Shown: piece by piece, positions 1 through 7,176 of the stretch | Layout: each line of letters starts with the position of its first letter | Numbering within the stretch: the stretch's first letter is position 1 | DNA from: JBNJEM01 sp051745935 | GTDB lineage: Bacteria; Planctomycetota; Planctomycetia; Pirellulales; Pirellulaceae | Assembly (NCBI GenBank): GCA_051745935.1 | Contig: JBNJEM010000341.1 | Location: 1-8,333, forward strand | Direction of reading: 5' to 3' | Length of the DNA: 8,333 nucleotides | Notes under the pieces: model-generated | Database searches by the model: none | What the model saw: the letters and a program-made list of their open reading frames with translations, nothing else | What the model was told of the DNA's origin: nothing | Translations under genes and position numbers: made by a program

Positions 1-126
1 AGCTACATCCTGCTGCCGCGCGAATCCTTCCCCGACGTGCCGATCCCCTACGTCCTCGTGACCACCGTGTACGAAGGCGTCTCGCCCCAGGACGTCGAGA
101 CGGCCGTCACGATGAAGATCGAGCAG
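1..126 (+). pseudogene. RND efflux pump inner-membrane subunit, internal fragment
   Basis: Frame 1 encodes a stretch that includes LPRESFPDVPIPYVLVTT and YEGVSPQDVETAVTMKIEQ. This is the first periplasmic segment just after TM1 of AcrB/MexB-type RND permeases (family knowledge), which use the proton gradient to export drugs or metals together with a periplasmic adaptor. Only about 42 residues of a protein of roughly 1000 are present. The 5' part lies before the window. RND similarity stops at about base 126, where the frame continues with unrelated residues to a TGA at 190-192. From about 126 on, a different reading frame of the same DNA encodes an ABC permease, so the pump gene is truncated here by a deletion or an assembly join. 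Family assignment is strong; the fragment cannot work as a pump. Confidence 0.8.
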
Positions 127-185
127 CCGAAGACGCGGCCCGGCTGGCGTTTCTCCGCTCACTGGATATCACCAATTTCCCCGCC

Positions 186-1616
186 TTGCTGAGCGACCCG
201 GGAAGCCGTGCCCGGCTGGCCAGCATGGTCGCGATCGGCGTTCGGGTATACCTCGAGGAGACGGGGCTACACGGCGTGCCGGCGGCCGCGGCGCTGTTGC
301 GCGACCCTGGGTCATCGCTGCAGGATCGCATCGGGGCCATCCGGGCCATCCGGCTCATGGTGGTCGAACCGTTCCAATACACGTTCGGGCGGGAGGCGGA
401 CGAGGCCGACACGCCCTACGTGGTCGCGCCGTGGCGGCTGTGGTGGCGGCGGGCCGAACCCGGCTTTCCCGGACTCGAACCCGAACGCCGCCGGTACCTG
501 GCTGCCAAGTTCCGAGCGATGGTGGAGGCGGAGTCGCGCCGCGAGGTTCTGGAGATACTCGAAATGCTCGACCGCGACGACATGCGGTTCTTCATCGAGC
601 GGCTGCTGGGCGAGTCGACGTTTCGGGAAAAGGTGCTGGCCGCCGCGGCCTTGAACCTGTATGTGGCCAACCCGTTGCGCCTCGACGTGCCCATCGACGC
701 CGCGCCGGAGATGGTCGACGAGACGGCCGAGAACTGGCTGGTCCACTACGAACTGTACCGCGATCGGTACGAGCCCGCGCTGGCCGCGAAGTTGCGCTAC
801 CTGTTTACCGATACCCAATACGCGAACATGGTGTGGCGGCTGGTCACATTCCAGTTCGGGCGGTCGGCCACGAGAACGCGGGAGCCGGTTGGCCCTCGGA
901 TCCTGAGCGCCGCCCTGGTTTCCGCGCCGCTGATGATCATAGCGCAGATCATTATCTACGTGGTGGCCGTGCCGCTGGGAATTCTCTGCGCGGTCAACCG
1001 CTCGAATTCGGTCGATCGCGGCGTCTCGCTGGTCCTGTTCGTACTGTACTCCATTCCGCCGTTCGTGGCCGGCATGATGTTTCTGTTGTTCTTCGGCTAC
1101 GGCGTGTTTTTCAACTGGTTCCCCGCCTTGGGGCTCCACTCGCCCGGCGCGGAGGACTTCGGATGGGCACGCTACCTGCTCGACTACCTGTGGCACGTGT
1201 TCTTGCCGGTGGTGTGTCTGTCGTTGTTCAGCCTCGCGGCCATGGCGATGTATAGCCGCACGAGCATGCTGGAGGTGCTCGGGCAGGACTATGTCCGGAC
1301 CGCCCGGGCCAAGGGGCTGTCCGAACGCCTCGTCATTCTGAAGCATGCGCTGCGCAATGCACTGATCCCCATCATTACCCTGTTCGCCGGCTTCCTACCG
1401 GCGATGCTTGGCGGCAGCGTGCTCATTGAGGTGATCTTCGGCATCCCGGGCATGGGCCGTCTGAGCTACGATTCGATTCTTCAGCGGGACTTCCCCACGC
1501 TCATGGCGCTCATTTACATCAACGCGATGGTGGTCATGGTCAGCATCCTGTTGACCGACCTGCTTTACGTGGTGGCCGATCCTCGCATCAGTTTCCAGGG
1601 AAGGGGGCGAAGCTGA
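186..1616 (+). CDS. ABC transporter permease, DppB/OppB type, 5'-truncated
   Basis: Membrane permease of a dipeptide/oligopeptide-type ABC importer. Positions count from the TTG at 186. Residues 1-235 are a hydrophilic, helix-rich region with repeated Leu/Ala/Arg helices (HEAT-like in appearance). Residues 240-465 carry about five membrane segments and the EAA loop that docks on the ATPase (DYVRTARAKGLSERLVILKH, from residue 368, then ALRNALIP). The end (GIPGMGRLSYDSI, DPRI) is typical of DppB. Usual DppB proteins start with a TM helix and have only a short periplasmic loop before TM2; here the loop is over 230 residues and TM1 is absent. The frame is open upstream to base 3 with no ATG, GTG or TTG before 186, and permease-like sequence seems to begin near 126, so the TTG is only the first available codon and the true start is lost. 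The stop overlaps the next start (TGATG at 1614-1618). If the junction is real, the protein is probably non-functional. Confidence 0.85.
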   Translation: MLSDPGSRARLASMVAIGVRVYLEETGLHGVPAAAALLRDPGSSLQDRIGAIRAIRLMVVEPFQYTFGREADEADTPYVVAPWRLWWRRAEPGFPGLEPERRRYLAAKFRAMVEAESRREVLEILEMLDRDDMRFFIERLLGESTFREKVLAAAALNLYVANPLRLDVPIDAAPEMVDETAENWLVHYELYRDRYEPALAAKLRYLFTDTQYANMVWRLVTFQFGRSATRTREPVGPRILSAALVSAPLMIIAQIIIYVVAVPLGILCAVNRSNSVDRGVSLVLFVLYSIPPFVAGMMFLLFFGYGVFFNWFPALGLHSPGAEDFGWARYLLDYLWHVFLPVVCLSLFSLAAMAMYSRTSMLEVLGQDYVRTARAKGLSERLVILKHALRNALIPIITLFAGFLPAMLGGSVLIEVIFGIPGMGRLSYDSILQRDFPTLMALIYINAMVVMVSILLTDLLYVVADPRISFQGRGRS

Positions 1617-2854
1617 TGGCGAAACCGGGCGAGGCCTACCTGGACATCGTGTGGAAGCAGTTCAAGAAGAACCGCTTCGCGCTGGCCGCGCTGTGGGCCC
1701 TGGTCCCGCTTGCGGTGCTGGCTCTGTTTGCCCCGCTGATCGCTTCCAACCAGCCGTTCGTGTACTTCGACGGGGACGAGGTGCTGTTTCCCTGGTTCCT
1801 AGCCCTGTTCAACCCGCGGGGCATGGTCGATTTCGTGTTCAACATGGCCATGGTGGCCTTGGTCCCGTGGGCCGTGCTCTCGGTCGTGCTCAGCGCGGGG
1901 TGGCGACGGCGGGACGTGCCGGGTCGCGTGCGGGTGCTGCGGGGGGCCGGACTTCTGGGCGCCATGGTGGCGGCGACCACCCTCCTGTTCACCCTTCCCG
2001 GCGTGGCGCCCAGCAATCCGTACCGCCACCGCGCCTTCGTCCAGGAAGAGTTCCGCGACCCCGACGCACGCGGCTTTTATACGCTGGTCCCTTACGGCCC
2101 GCGCGACCATGAACGCGGTTCCGCCTTTCAGCCTCCTCTGTACCGCAAGCCGCCGACCGAACGCCGCCGTGCCAGCGAGTGGTTCCCTCACCTGCTCGGT
2201 ACCGACGACGTGGGCCGCGACGTCTTCGTCCGCATGCTCTACGGCACGCGCATCTCGCTGACCATCGGGTTCCTCGCCGTGGGCATTTACCTGTCCATCG
2301 GCGTGATCGTCGGCGCGCTGGCCGGGTACTTCGGCGGGGCGACCGATATCCTGATTTCCCGCCTCATCGAAGTCATCCTGCTGTTTCCCGCTTTCTTCCT
2401 GATCCTGATCCTGGTGGCCATGCTGGGGCCGAGCATTTACATCATCATGGTGGTGATCGGGCTGACCGGCTGGCCGGGCATTGCGCGGCTGACCCGCGGC
2501 GAGGTGCTCAAACAGCGGGGGAACGACTACGTGGCCGCCGCCCGGGCACTGGGCGCCTCGCACCCCCGGGTGCTGTTCCGCCATATTTTGCCCAACGCGC
2601 TCGCCCCGGCCTTGGTGGCCGCCCCGTTCGGCGTGGCCAGCGCGATCGTGGTCGAGGCCGGCCTGAGCCTGCTCGGATTCGGCGTGCGCCCCCCCATTCC
2701 GACCTGGGGAATCCTGCTGCGTCTGGGCAGTTCGAACTATAACTACTGGTGGTTGATCGTGGTCCCCTCGATCGCCATCTTCTTCACCGTCACCGTATTC
2801 AACCTCGTGGGCAGCGGCCTCCGCGACGCCATGGACCCCCGACTGCGCATGTGA
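1616..2854 (+). CDS. ABC transporter permease, DppC/OppC type
   Basis: Second permease of the importer, 412 residues against roughly 300 for usual DppC proteins. TM1 is at about 22-43. It is followed by an enlarged region (about 44-190) that holds two extra hydrophobic segments (about 72-95 and 110-128) and a hydrophilic part. The canonical permease then starts with HLLGTDDVGRDV (192-203). The EAA loop is DYVAAARALGASHPRVLF (304-321) followed by RHILPNALAP, and the C-terminus LRDAMDPRLRM is typical. About five TM segments lie between 212 and 400. The ATG overlaps the TGA of permease 1, indicating translational coupling. The protein should pair with permease 1 to form the translocation path for peptides or a similar small solute; the substrate cannot be read from sequence. 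The extra TM-containing insert is unusual for the textbook family. Confidence 0.92.
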   Translation: MAKPGEAYLDIVWKQFKKNRFALAALWALVPLAVLALFAPLIASNQPFVYFDGDEVLFPWFLALFNPRGMVDFVFNMAMVALVPWAVLSVVLSAGWRRRDVPGRVRVLRGAGLLGAMVAATTLLFTLPGVAPSNPYRHRAFVQEEFRDPDARGFYTLVPYGPRDHERGSAFQPPLYRKPPTERRRASEWFPHLLGTDDVGRDVFVRMLYGTRISLTIGFLAVGIYLSIGVIVGALAGYFGGATDILISRLIEVILLFPAFFLILILVAMLGPSIYIIMVVIGLTGWPGIARLTRGEVLKQRGNDYVAAARALGASHPRVLFRHILPNALAPALVAAPFGVASAIVVEAGLSLLGFGVRPPIPTWGILLRLGSSNYNYWWLIVVPSIAIFFTVTVFNLVGSGLRDAMDPRLRM

Positions 2855-2900
2855 TCCACCCGTGGGATGGTCCCCTTCGCCCGCACGACCGAAGAGAAAC

Positions 2901-3917
2901 ATGTCCGAAAACCTCGTGACCATCGACCGACTGAAAACGTACTTCTACACCGACGACGGGGTGGTGAAGGCCGTCGACGACGTGTCGCTGACCGTCCCAC
3001 GCGGAGGGACGCTCGGGCTGGTGGGCGAATCGGGTTGCGGGAAGTCGGTCACCGCCCTGTCGATCATCCGGCTGGTTGGACCTCCCGGCCGCATCGCCGG
3101 CGGCAGCGTGACCTTGCATCGCAACGGCGAGGCCTCCGTGCTCACCGACCTGAGCGAAGACGGCATGCGAAAGGTCCGCGGCGGTGATATCTCGATGATC
3201 TTCCAGGAGCCCATGACCTCGCTCAACCCGGTGTTCACCGTGGGCAGCCAAATCAGCGAGGCCGTCGAACTGCACCAGGCCGTGGGCCGGGCCGAGGGCC
3301 AGCGACGCGCGGTCGAGATGCTTCGCAAGGTCCGCATTCCCGAGCCGGAGCAACGGGCCAAGGAATACCCGCACCAGTTCTCCGGCGGCATGCGCCAGCG
3401 GGCGATGATGGCCATGGCGCTCAGCTGCAACCCGCGGTTGCTCATTGCCGACGAGCCGACCACCGCGCTCGACGTGACGATCCAAGCCCAGATTCTCGAC
3501 CTGCTCCGCGGTTTGCAGTCGGAACTGGGTATGTCGATGCTGATCATCACGCACGACCTGGGCATCATCGCGGAAATGGCCAATCAAGTGGCCGTCATGT
3601 ACGCGTCGAAGGTGGTCGAGTATGCCGCGGTGGACGAGTTGTTCAGCCGGCCGCGCCACCCGTACACCGTGGCCCTGTTCCGATCGCGGCCGAAGATTGG
3701 CCAGACCCGATCCGAGCGGCTGCTGACGATCGCAGGGATGGTTCCCAGCCCGCTGCGTTTTCCGGCCGGCTGCAAGTTCCACCCTCGCTGCCCGCTGCGC
3801 GCGACGCTCCCCGCCGCCGACCAACAGCGTTGCGTCGACGAAGAGCCCGAGTTGCTCAAGATCGGCCCGGGCCACCACGCCCGCTGCCATTTTGTCGAAA
3901 AGGTGGAGAACCCATGA
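2901..3917 (+). CDS. Peptide-type ABC transporter ATPase (DppD/OppD type)
   Basis: Cytoplasmic ATP-binding subunit, 338 residues, that powers the importer. Visible motifs: Walker A GESGCGKS (42-49), Q-loop Q102 in MIFQEPMTSLNP, signature FSGGMRQR (160-167), Walker B LLIADEP (180-186) and switch His in ITHDL (H218). After residue about 250 comes the C-terminal extension of the oligopeptide/dipeptide/nickel family (HPYTVALF, PSPLRFPAGCKFHPRCP). It includes four cysteines, C291, C297, C311 and C329, which could ligate an iron-sulfur cluster. I chose ATG 2901: it is preceded by a purine-rich GAAGAGA stretch and the protein then starts as the family does (MSENLVTIDRLKTYF). An in-frame GTG at 2862 would add 13 unlike residues. 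The gap to permease 2 is 46 bases. The stop overlaps the next start (ATGA at 3914-3917). Confidence 0.94.
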   Translation: MSENLVTIDRLKTYFYTDDGVVKAVDDVSLTVPRGGTLGLVGESGCGKSVTALSIIRLVGPPGRIAGGSVTLHRNGEASVLTDLSEDGMRKVRGGDISMIFQEPMTSLNPVFTVGSQISEAVELHQAVGRAEGQRRAVEMLRKVRIPEPEQRAKEYPHQFSGGMRQRAMMAMALSCNPRLLIADEPTTALDVTIQAQILDLLRGLQSELGMSMLIITHDLGIIAEMANQVAVMYASKVVEYAAVDELFSRPRHPYTVALFRSRPKIGQTRSERLLTIAGMVPSPLRFPAGCKFHPRCPLRATLPAADQQRCVDEEPELLKIGPGHHARCHFVEKVENP

Positions 3918-4957
3918 ACGCCCGGGGACTGTTCCCCTTTGCCCACGCAAACGATGATCCCATGACCAACGCCCTGCTTACCGTCGACCGCCTGGAGAAG
4001 TTCTTCCCGCTCCGCCGCGGCCTGCTCTCGCGCGTGGTGGCCAACGTAAAGGCCGTCGACGACGTGAGCTTCGACATTGCCGAAGGCGAAACCCTCGGGC
4101 TGGTGGGGGAAAGCGGTTGCGGCAAGACGACCGCCGGCCAAACCATCCTCCGATTGCTCGACCCGACCGGCGGCACGGTCTGGTTCGAAGGCCGCGACGT
4201 GGCCTCGGCCCGCGGTGACGCGCTCCGGGAACTCCGCCGCGACATGCAAATCGTCTTTCAAGACCCCTTTGGCTCGCTCAACCCGCGAATGACCATCCAG
4301 GGGATCGTCGAGGAAGGGCTCGTCGTTCACCGGCTGGGCTCGAAGCCGCGGCGGCGCGAAAAAGTCCTGGAAACGCTCGAGCAAGTCGGGCTCGACCGAA
4401 ACTCCATGAACCGCTATCCGCACGAGTTCTCCGGCGGCCAGCGCCAGCGCGTTTGCGTGGCCCGGGCACTGGCGCTGAACCCGAAGTTCATGGTGCTCGA
4501 CGAGCCGATTTCGGCGTTGGACGTCTCGATCCAGTCGCAGATTATCAACCTCCTGGTGGAGCTGCGCGAGAAGTTCAAACTGACGTACCTCTTCATCTCG
4601 CACGATCTGTCGGTGGTCGAGTACATTTCCGACCGCGTGGCGGTCATGTACCTGGGGCGGATTGTCGAGTTGGCGCCGGCCCATCTCCTGTACCGCAAGC
4701 CGCTCCACCCGTACAGCGAGGCGCTGTTGGGGTCCATTCCGACCATGGACCCGAAGGCGCGGCGCGAGCGGATTGTGCTGCCGGGCGACGTGCCCAGCCC
4801 GGTGAACCCGCCGTCCGGCTGCCGTTTCCATCCGCGTTGCCCGTTGCGGGCCAAGCTTGGCGGGGCCGACCAGCGCCGCTGCCAGGAGGAACTCCCCGCG
4901 CTGCGCGAGCTCGCCCCCGGGCACGTTTCCCGCTGCCACTTTGCCGAGAAGATGTAG
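3914..4957 (+). CDS. Peptide-type ABC transporter ATPase (DppF/OppF type)
   Basis: Second ATPase, 347 residues, expected to heterodimerise with the preceding one. Motifs: Walker A GESGCGKT (65-72), Q-loop Q116 in IVFQDPFGSLNPRMT, signature FSGGQRQR (172-179), Walker B FMVLDEP (192-198), D-loop SALD and switch His in ISHDL (H230). The oligopeptide C-terminal domain follows (HPYSEALLGSIP, PSGCRFHPRCPLR). Cysteines 303, 309, 323 and 341 have exactly the same spacing as in the neighbour ATPase. I chose ATG 3914, since AGGTGGAG at 3901-3908 is a good ribosome-binding site and the ATGA overlap implies coupling. ATG 3962 (MTNALLTVDRLEKFF) fits the usual protein start but has no clear ribosome-binding site, so the first 16 residues are uncertain. 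No convincing terminator hairpin follows the stop. Confidence 0.94.
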   Translation: MNARGLFPFAHANDDPMTNALLTVDRLEKFFPLRRGLLSRVVANVKAVDDVSFDIAEGETLGLVGESGCGKTTAGQTILRLLDPTGGTVWFEGRDVASARGDALRELRRDMQIVFQDPFGSLNPRMTIQGIVEEGLVVHRLGSKPRRREKVLETLEQVGLDRNSMNRYPHEFSGGQRQRVCVARALALNPKFMVLDEPISALDVSIQSQIINLLVELREKFKLTYLFISHDLSVVEYISDRVAVMYLGRIVELAPAHLLYRKPLHPYSEALLGSIPTMDPKARRERIVLPGDVPSPVNPPSGCRFHPRCPLRAKLGGADQRRCQEELPALRELAPGHVSRCHFAEKM

Positions 4958-5052
4958 CGGGGCCGCCGGCGTTGACGCTGAAGCGTGCGCCTCCGGATGT
5001 CGCCAATGCAACGGGCGGAAGGGATCGAGCAAAGCCACTCCGCCGACCGTGG

Positions 5053-5081
5053 TTGCCATGCCCACGCGCCGGCGATAGAAT
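5053..5081 (+). promoter_or_regulatory. Putative sigma-70-like promoter of the DUF1080-ThuA gene
   Basis: TTGCCA (5053-5058) and TAGAAT (5076-5081) each match 5 of 6 consensus bases and are separated by exactly 17 bases. This stands out in GC-rich intergenic DNA. Transcription would begin near 5088, giving a leader of about 100 nt before the ATG at 5189. It implies that the secreted enzyme gene is transcribed separately from the transporter operon that ends at 4957. Prediction from sequence only. Confidence 0.5.
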
Positions 5082-5093
5082 GCACGGCATCGC

Positions 5094-5116
5094 GTTCGTC
5101 CATACAGCGGACGAAC
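5094..5116 (+). promoter_or_regulatory. Perfect inverted repeat in the leader (operator or RNA hairpin)
   Basis: GTTCGTCC (5094-5101) and its exact reverse complement GGACGAAC (5109-5116) are separated by 7 bases. The repeat lies 12 bases after the putative -10 box, hence at about +7 to +29 of the predicted transcript. It could be a repressor operator or a 5'-leader hairpin. It is not followed by a T-run, so it is not an intrinsic terminator. The rest of the 4958-5188 gap shows only a direct repeat CCCACCATG (5118-5126, 5142-5150). Confidence 0.45.
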
Positions 5117-5173
5117 CCCCACCATGTGCACGCGACGAGTGCCCACCATGCGGCCCCACGCGGCCCTAGCCTA

Positions 5174-5180
5174 CCGGAGG
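5174..5180 (+). promoter_or_regulatory. Ribosome-binding site deciding the DUF1080-ThuA start
   Basis: CCGGAGG ends 8 bases before ATG 5189. It selects this start over the upstream in-frame codon at 4985, which would add 68 residues of low-complexity sequence ahead of the signal peptide and would lie upstream of the predicted promoter. Confidence 0.75.
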
Positions 5181-5188
5181 ATTCCACC

Positions 5189-6781
5189 ATGCGAACCGCG
5201 ACGTTTCTGACAAGCTGCCTGCTCGTTGTTCTTGTTGCCTTGGCCCCCGCTGCCGTTCAGGCTGGCGAGGGCGGCTTTCGCCCGATTTTCGACGGGGAGT
5301 CCCTCGAAGGCTGGGACGGCAACCCCGACTTGTGGCGAGTGGAGGACGGCGTCATCGTTGGTCAGACGACGGCCGAAAAGCCCACCAAGGGCAACACATT
5401 CCTGATATGGCGTGGCGGCGAACCAGCCGACTTTGAGCTGAAGGTCGAATTCAAGCTCATCAATGGCAACTCCGGCATCCAGGTCCGCAGCTTCGAGGAC
5501 CCGGAAAACTGGGGGGAATGGGTCGTCGGTGGCTACCAGCCCGACATCGAGGAGAGCGGTCGGTACATGGGGATCATCTATGGCGAGCGATACCGCGGAA
5601 TCCTCGCCAGTCGCGGCGACAAGACCGTGATCGGAAACGACGGCAAGCCCGAGGTGGTCGGCAAGGTGGGCGACTCCCAGGAGTTGCTCGAAAAGATCGA
5701 CCTGGACGGCTGGAACGAATACCACATCATCTGCCGTGGGTGGACCATCACGCAGAAGATCAACGGCCACACCATGGCCGAGTTGACCGACGAAGACGAG
5801 GAGATGCGGCGGGCGAAGGGGCTTATCGCGCTCCAGCTTCACGCAGGCCCGCCCATGGAGGTCCGGTTCCGCAACGTGCGTTTGAAGGAGCTTGACCCGC
5901 CGGACGCGGCCGCGGGGGATCCCAGCGAGAAGAAGCGGTTTGTGTTCGTCGCCGGGAAGGCCAGCCATGGCTACGGCGGCCACGAGCACAACGCCGGATG
6001 CAAGCTGCTGGCGAAGGCCCTGGAGGAAAGCGGCCTGCCGGTCGAAACGGCCGTCCACACGAACGGATGGCCGGACGACCCCGATGCGTTCGACGGCGCC
6101 GATGCCATCGTCATTTACGCCAACGGCGGCGGCGGGCACCCCATCCTGCCCCACCTCGATGAGGTCGAGCCGCTGATGGAACAGGGCGTCGGTCTGGCCT
6201 GTCTGCACTACGCGGTGGAAGTTCCCAAGGACCGGGGCGGGCAGCAGTTCCTCGACTGGATTGGCGGTTACTTCGAGACGCATTGGTCGGTCAATCCGTG
6301 GTGGACGGCGCACATCAAGGAGCTGCCCGAGCACGCCGTCACGCGAGGCGTGAAACCGTTCTCGCTGCACGACGAATGGTATTACCACATGCGGTTCCGC
6401 CCCGACATGGAGGGCGTGACGCCGATCCTCACCGCCGTGCCGCCGGACAGCACGCGGGAGCGGCCCGATGGCGCCCATAGCAACAACCCGACCGTCCGGG
6501 CGCGCAAGGGCGAGCCGGAACATCTCGGCTGGGTGTACGAGCGGCCGGATGGGGGACGCGGCTTCGGCTTCACCGGGGGGCATTGGCACTGGGCCTGGGC
6601 CCACGACGATTTCCGCACCGTGGTGCTCAACGGCATCGCCTGGACCGCCGGCCTGGACATTCCCGAGGACGGGGTTCCCTCGGAGACGCCCACCTACGAG
6701 GAGTTGCTCAAGCACCAAGACTACCCGAAGCCCGACGATTTCAACGAAGAAAAGGCCTGGGAGTCGTTCGCGCCCCGGTAG
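5189..6781 (+). CDS. Secreted DUF1080 (3-keto-disaccharide hydrolase family) + ThuA-like two-domain protein
   Basis: 530 residues. Residues 1-25 form a Sec signal peptide (MRTA, then a hydrophobic core, cleavage after AVQA), so the protein is exported. Residues about 29-235 are a DUF1080/PF06439 LamG-like domain (FRPIFDGESLEGWDG, NSGIQVRSFEDP, VVGGYQPDI, GWNEYHIICRG). Members with known activity hydrolyse 3-keto-glucosides or -disaccharides. Residues about 249-490 are a ThuA-like domain with a glutamine-amidotransferase-like fold (KRFVFVAGKASHGYGGHEHN, GLACLHYAVE, DEWYYH, HWHWAWAHDDFR). The ThuA family is linked to trehalose/keto-sugar use, but its catalysis is poorly defined. Inference: an extracytoplasmic enzyme for oxidised glycosides. 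It has its own putative promoter and a good ribosome-binding site. The gene is convergent with the aspartic protease gene, whose stop is 32 bases away; I see no terminator between them. Family assignment is firm, exact substrate unknown. Confidence 0.92.
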   Translation: MRTATFLTSCLLVVLVALAPAAVQAGEGGFRPIFDGESLEGWDGNPDLWRVEDGVIVGQTTAEKPTKGNTFLIWRGGEPADFELKVEFKLINGNSGIQVRSFEDPENWGEWVVGGYQPDIEESGRYMGIIYGERYRGILASRGDKTVIGNDGKPEVVGKVGDSQELLEKIDLDGWNEYHIICRGWTITQKINGHTMAELTDEDEEMRRAKGLIALQLHAGPPMEVRFRNVRLKELDPPDAAAGDPSEKKRFVFVAGKASHGYGGHEHNAGCKLLAKALEESGLPVETAVHTNGWPDDPDAFDGADAIVIYANGGGGHPILPHLDEVEPLMEQGVGLACLHYAVEVPKDRGGQQFLDWIGGYFETHWSVNPWWTAHIKELPEHAVTRGVKPFSLHDEWYYHMRFRPDMEGVTPILTAVPPDSTRERPDGAHSNNPTVRARKGEPEHLGWVYERPDGGRGFGFTGGHWHWAWAHDDFRTVVLNGIAWTAGLDIPEDGVPSETPTYEELLKHQDYPKPDDFNEEKAWESFAPR

Positions 6782-6813
6782 GAAAGGGGGGCTTGACACC
6801 AACGTTGCTGAAT

Positions 6814-7176
6814 CTATTCGAGGCTGACGATGAGGTCCGTGTAGTCAACCACGAGCCGATGGCCGATCAGCAAGCCGATTCCCAGCAGTGGCATTTGGCC
6901 ATTGTTCGCGATGACTTCCACGGCCCGCTGGTCACGGAACCAGTCCAAAATGCAAGCGTACGATTCCAGCGTTACCTCGTTGCCGTCAGCAAGCCTTGCG
7001 CGGATTCCGGCACTTTGCTCCAAGCCAAGGGACTCAATCATTGCTCGCGGGACGACCAGTTCGCCGTTGAACGCCGTGTCAACCCACACAGTGATTTCAA
7101 CGGGGTCCCCGTTGCCGGTTGAACGGATCTTCAAATCTAGCAATGCGCGCCCGAATTCATCGAAAGGCCCATTCAC
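6814..7176 (-). CDS. Clan AA retropepsin-like aspartic protease
   Basis: 120 residues, without a signal peptide or membrane segment, so probably cytoplasmic. The fold pattern is that of single-domain retroviral-type aspartic proteases, which act as homodimers: a beta-rich N-terminus, the catalytic-loop motif VDTAFNGELVVPRAMIESLGL (about residues 32-52, with Asp33 as candidate catalytic residue), a flap-like region (ARLADGNEV, 60-68), and the closing hydrophobic motif LLGIGLLIGHRLVVDY (97-112). The loop reads Asp-Thr-Ala rather than the classic Asp-Thr/Ser-Gly. Start is GTG at 7176, chosen because GTGA overlaps the stop of the upstream small gene, implying translational coupling. Physiological substrate unknown. 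Composition is less GC-rich than the transporter block (30 of 60 bases at 7141-7200), compatible with acquisition. Confidence 0.82.
   Translation of the reverse strand: MNGPFDEFGRALLDLKIRSTGNGDPVEITVWVDTAFNGELVVPRAMIESLGLEQSAGIRARLADGNEVTLESYACILDWFRDQRAVEVIANNGQMPLLGIGLLIGHRLVVDYTDLIVSLE

Noticed and set aside
312..1346. 344-codon minus-strand open frame opposite permease 1
   Set aside because: His/Gln/Arg-rich translation with no membrane segments or family motifs; the plus-strand permease explains the region.
2862..2900. GTG start 13 codons upstream for the first ATPase
   Set aside because: The added residues do not resemble the family and ATG 2901 has a purine-rich site in front.
4958..5050. 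Intrinsic terminator after the second ATPase gene
   Set aside because: Only 4-bp stems (such as GCGT/ACGC) are present and no T-run follows.
2799..5149. Long minus-strand open frames opposite the two ATPase genes (for example 2799-3950 and 3584-5149)
   Set aside because: They are antisense to clear ATPase genes, have Arg/His/Gln-rich low-complexity translations without motifs, and are expected in GC-rich DNA.
4985..5188. Upstream start for the DUF1080-ThuA protein
   Set aside because: It would place 68 non-homologous residues before a good signal peptide; the predicted promoter and CCGGAGG site support ATG 5189.
5171..6802. 543-codon minus-strand open frame opposite the DUF1080-ThuA gene
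   Set aside because: Antisense shadow; the plus strand shows a signal peptide, two recognised domains and a ribosome-binding site.
6782..6813. Bidirectional terminator between the convergent ThuA and protease genes
   Set aside because: The 32 bases hold a G-run but no stable inverted repeat.
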